Assembly: GCF_001676725.1 (NCBI RefSeq)
Contig: NZ_CP016172.1
Location: 3,968,001 to 4,032,000 of the forward strand
Direction of reading: 5' to 3'
Length of the DNA stretch: 64,000 bases
Origin: Bordetella flabilis
GTDB taxonomy: Bacteria > Pseudomonadota > Gammaproteobacteria > Burkholderiales > Burkholderiaceae_B
A model generated the notes under the pieces. The model had not been told where the DNA came from, ran no database searches, and saw only the letters and a program-made list of their open reading frames with translations. Both the position numbers and the translations under genes were made by a program. Shown here one piece after another: positions 63,585 to 64,000 of the stretch (position 1 is its first letter; every line of letters starts with the position of its first letter).

Positions 63585-64000
63585 CTACTCTTGCGTAGCG
63601 AGATCTCCAACGAAAACATAGCCCATGCCATGGACGGTATGCAGCGGCAGGCGGTCGCCGCTGTCCTGCACCTTCTTGCGCAGGCGGCTGATGGCCACAT
63701 TGACCGAACGCAGGTTGGTCGCCGTCATGAAGGCACGCATTGCCGCGCGCGACAGTTCCCGCTTGGGGTTGTCCAGCAGGCAGGCGAAGCACGCGCGCTC
63801 CGTGCTGGTCAGATGGATCCGCTTTCCGGTCGGCGTCACCAGCACCCAGCCCTGATACAGCACCCGCCAGGGTTGGCCGCGCGGCGCCGGCCGCACCAGG
63901 CCGGCCGAGCCCGAGATGGCGGCCGCGCCGGCCACCATGCCGGCTCCCGGCGCCGCGTTCAATGCATAGCCGGCCATCTGGCCTGCGGGAGTGCCGCCCA
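63585..64000 (-). CDS. OmpR-type winged-helix response regulator, partial
   Basis: The C-terminal part of a transcription regulator. Residues after the Gly/Ala-rich linker form an OmpR/PhoB winged helix ([25 protein letters not shown], then [11 protein letters not shown] and HGMGYVFVG). The frame stays open to the right edge of the window, so a receiver domain is likely upstream, outside; a start at the ATG 63977 would give a 130-residue regulator without a receiver. It ends 91 bases before pdxJ on the same strand, and no partner kinase is seen. Confidence 0.75.
   Translation of the reverse strand, partial: GGTPAGQMAGYALNAAPGAGMVAGAAAISGSAGLVRPAPRGQPWRVLYQGWVLVTPTGKRIHLTSTERACFACLLDNPKRELSRAAMRAFMTATNLRSVNVAISRLRKKVQDSGDRLPLHTVHGMGYVFVGDLATQE

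Overview
The window looks like chromosomal, mostly core DNA of a high-GC betaproteobacterium, most likely Alcaligenaceae (Bordetella or Achromobacter type). Support comes from the gene content: a stand-alone Bug-type tricarboxylate-binding protein, abundant LysR regulators, a pdxJ-acpS-nagZ-uvrC-pgsA run, and trxA next to rho. This is inferred from gene content and was not tested by phylogeny. I see no rRNA, tRNA, insertion sequence, phage gene or CRISPR array. Codon use and GC are even throughout, broken only by short AT-rich promoter islands.

Layout. 0-2.2 kb: a ferredoxin/flavin reductase cut by the left edge, a Gdx-type SMR exporter and a MOSC protein. 2.3-6.4 kb: a complete ectoine/5-hydroxyectoine operon, ectR-ectA-ectB-ectC-ectD, with a repeat-rich leader. 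6.4-10.9 kb: parC and parE (topoisomerase IV). 11.1-19.5 kb: trxA, rho, a giant AsmA/YhdP-like envelope protein and glnE. 19.6-25.3 kb: queH, a TPP enzyme, clpB with a heat-shock-type promoter, and a gamma-glutamylcyclotransferase-like protein. 25.4-30 kb: aceB divergent from a LysR regulator, a secreted hydrolase and folE. 30.1-39.4 kb: a periplasmic GH3 beta-glucosidase, DUF1810 and Nudix proteins, a small catabolic cluster (LysR, enolase-superfamily enzyme, Bug binding protein), a fused binding-protein/permease of the glycine-betaine family and a LON-domain protein. 39.4-47 kb: a GH63-like glucosidase, a debranching enzyme, an unknown 83-residue protein, otsA and otsB. 47.1-52.7 kb: a two-component system, a DegP-type protease, an NlpD-like lipoprotein and two membrane proteins. 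53-55.8 kb: a small heat-shock protein translationally coupled to a Lon protease. 55.9-64 kb: a YadGH-type ABC exporter, queF, pgsA, uvrC, nagZ, acpS, pdxJ and the end of an OmpR-type regulator.

Two themes link the genes. The first is osmoadaptation: ectoine synthesis, a betaine-type transporter and trehalose synthesis all lie within 45 kb. The second is protein-quality and envelope stress: clpB, hsp20-lon, and a two-component system followed by a DegP-type protease. The most interesting untested signals are in non-coding DNA: phased repeats ahead of ectR, a PmrA-type box ahead of the DegP gene, an array of GTAACG sites between otsB and the response-regulator gene, an AT-rich palindrome between aceB and its LysR neighbour, and two sigma-32-type promoters. 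I found no obviously new multi-gene system.
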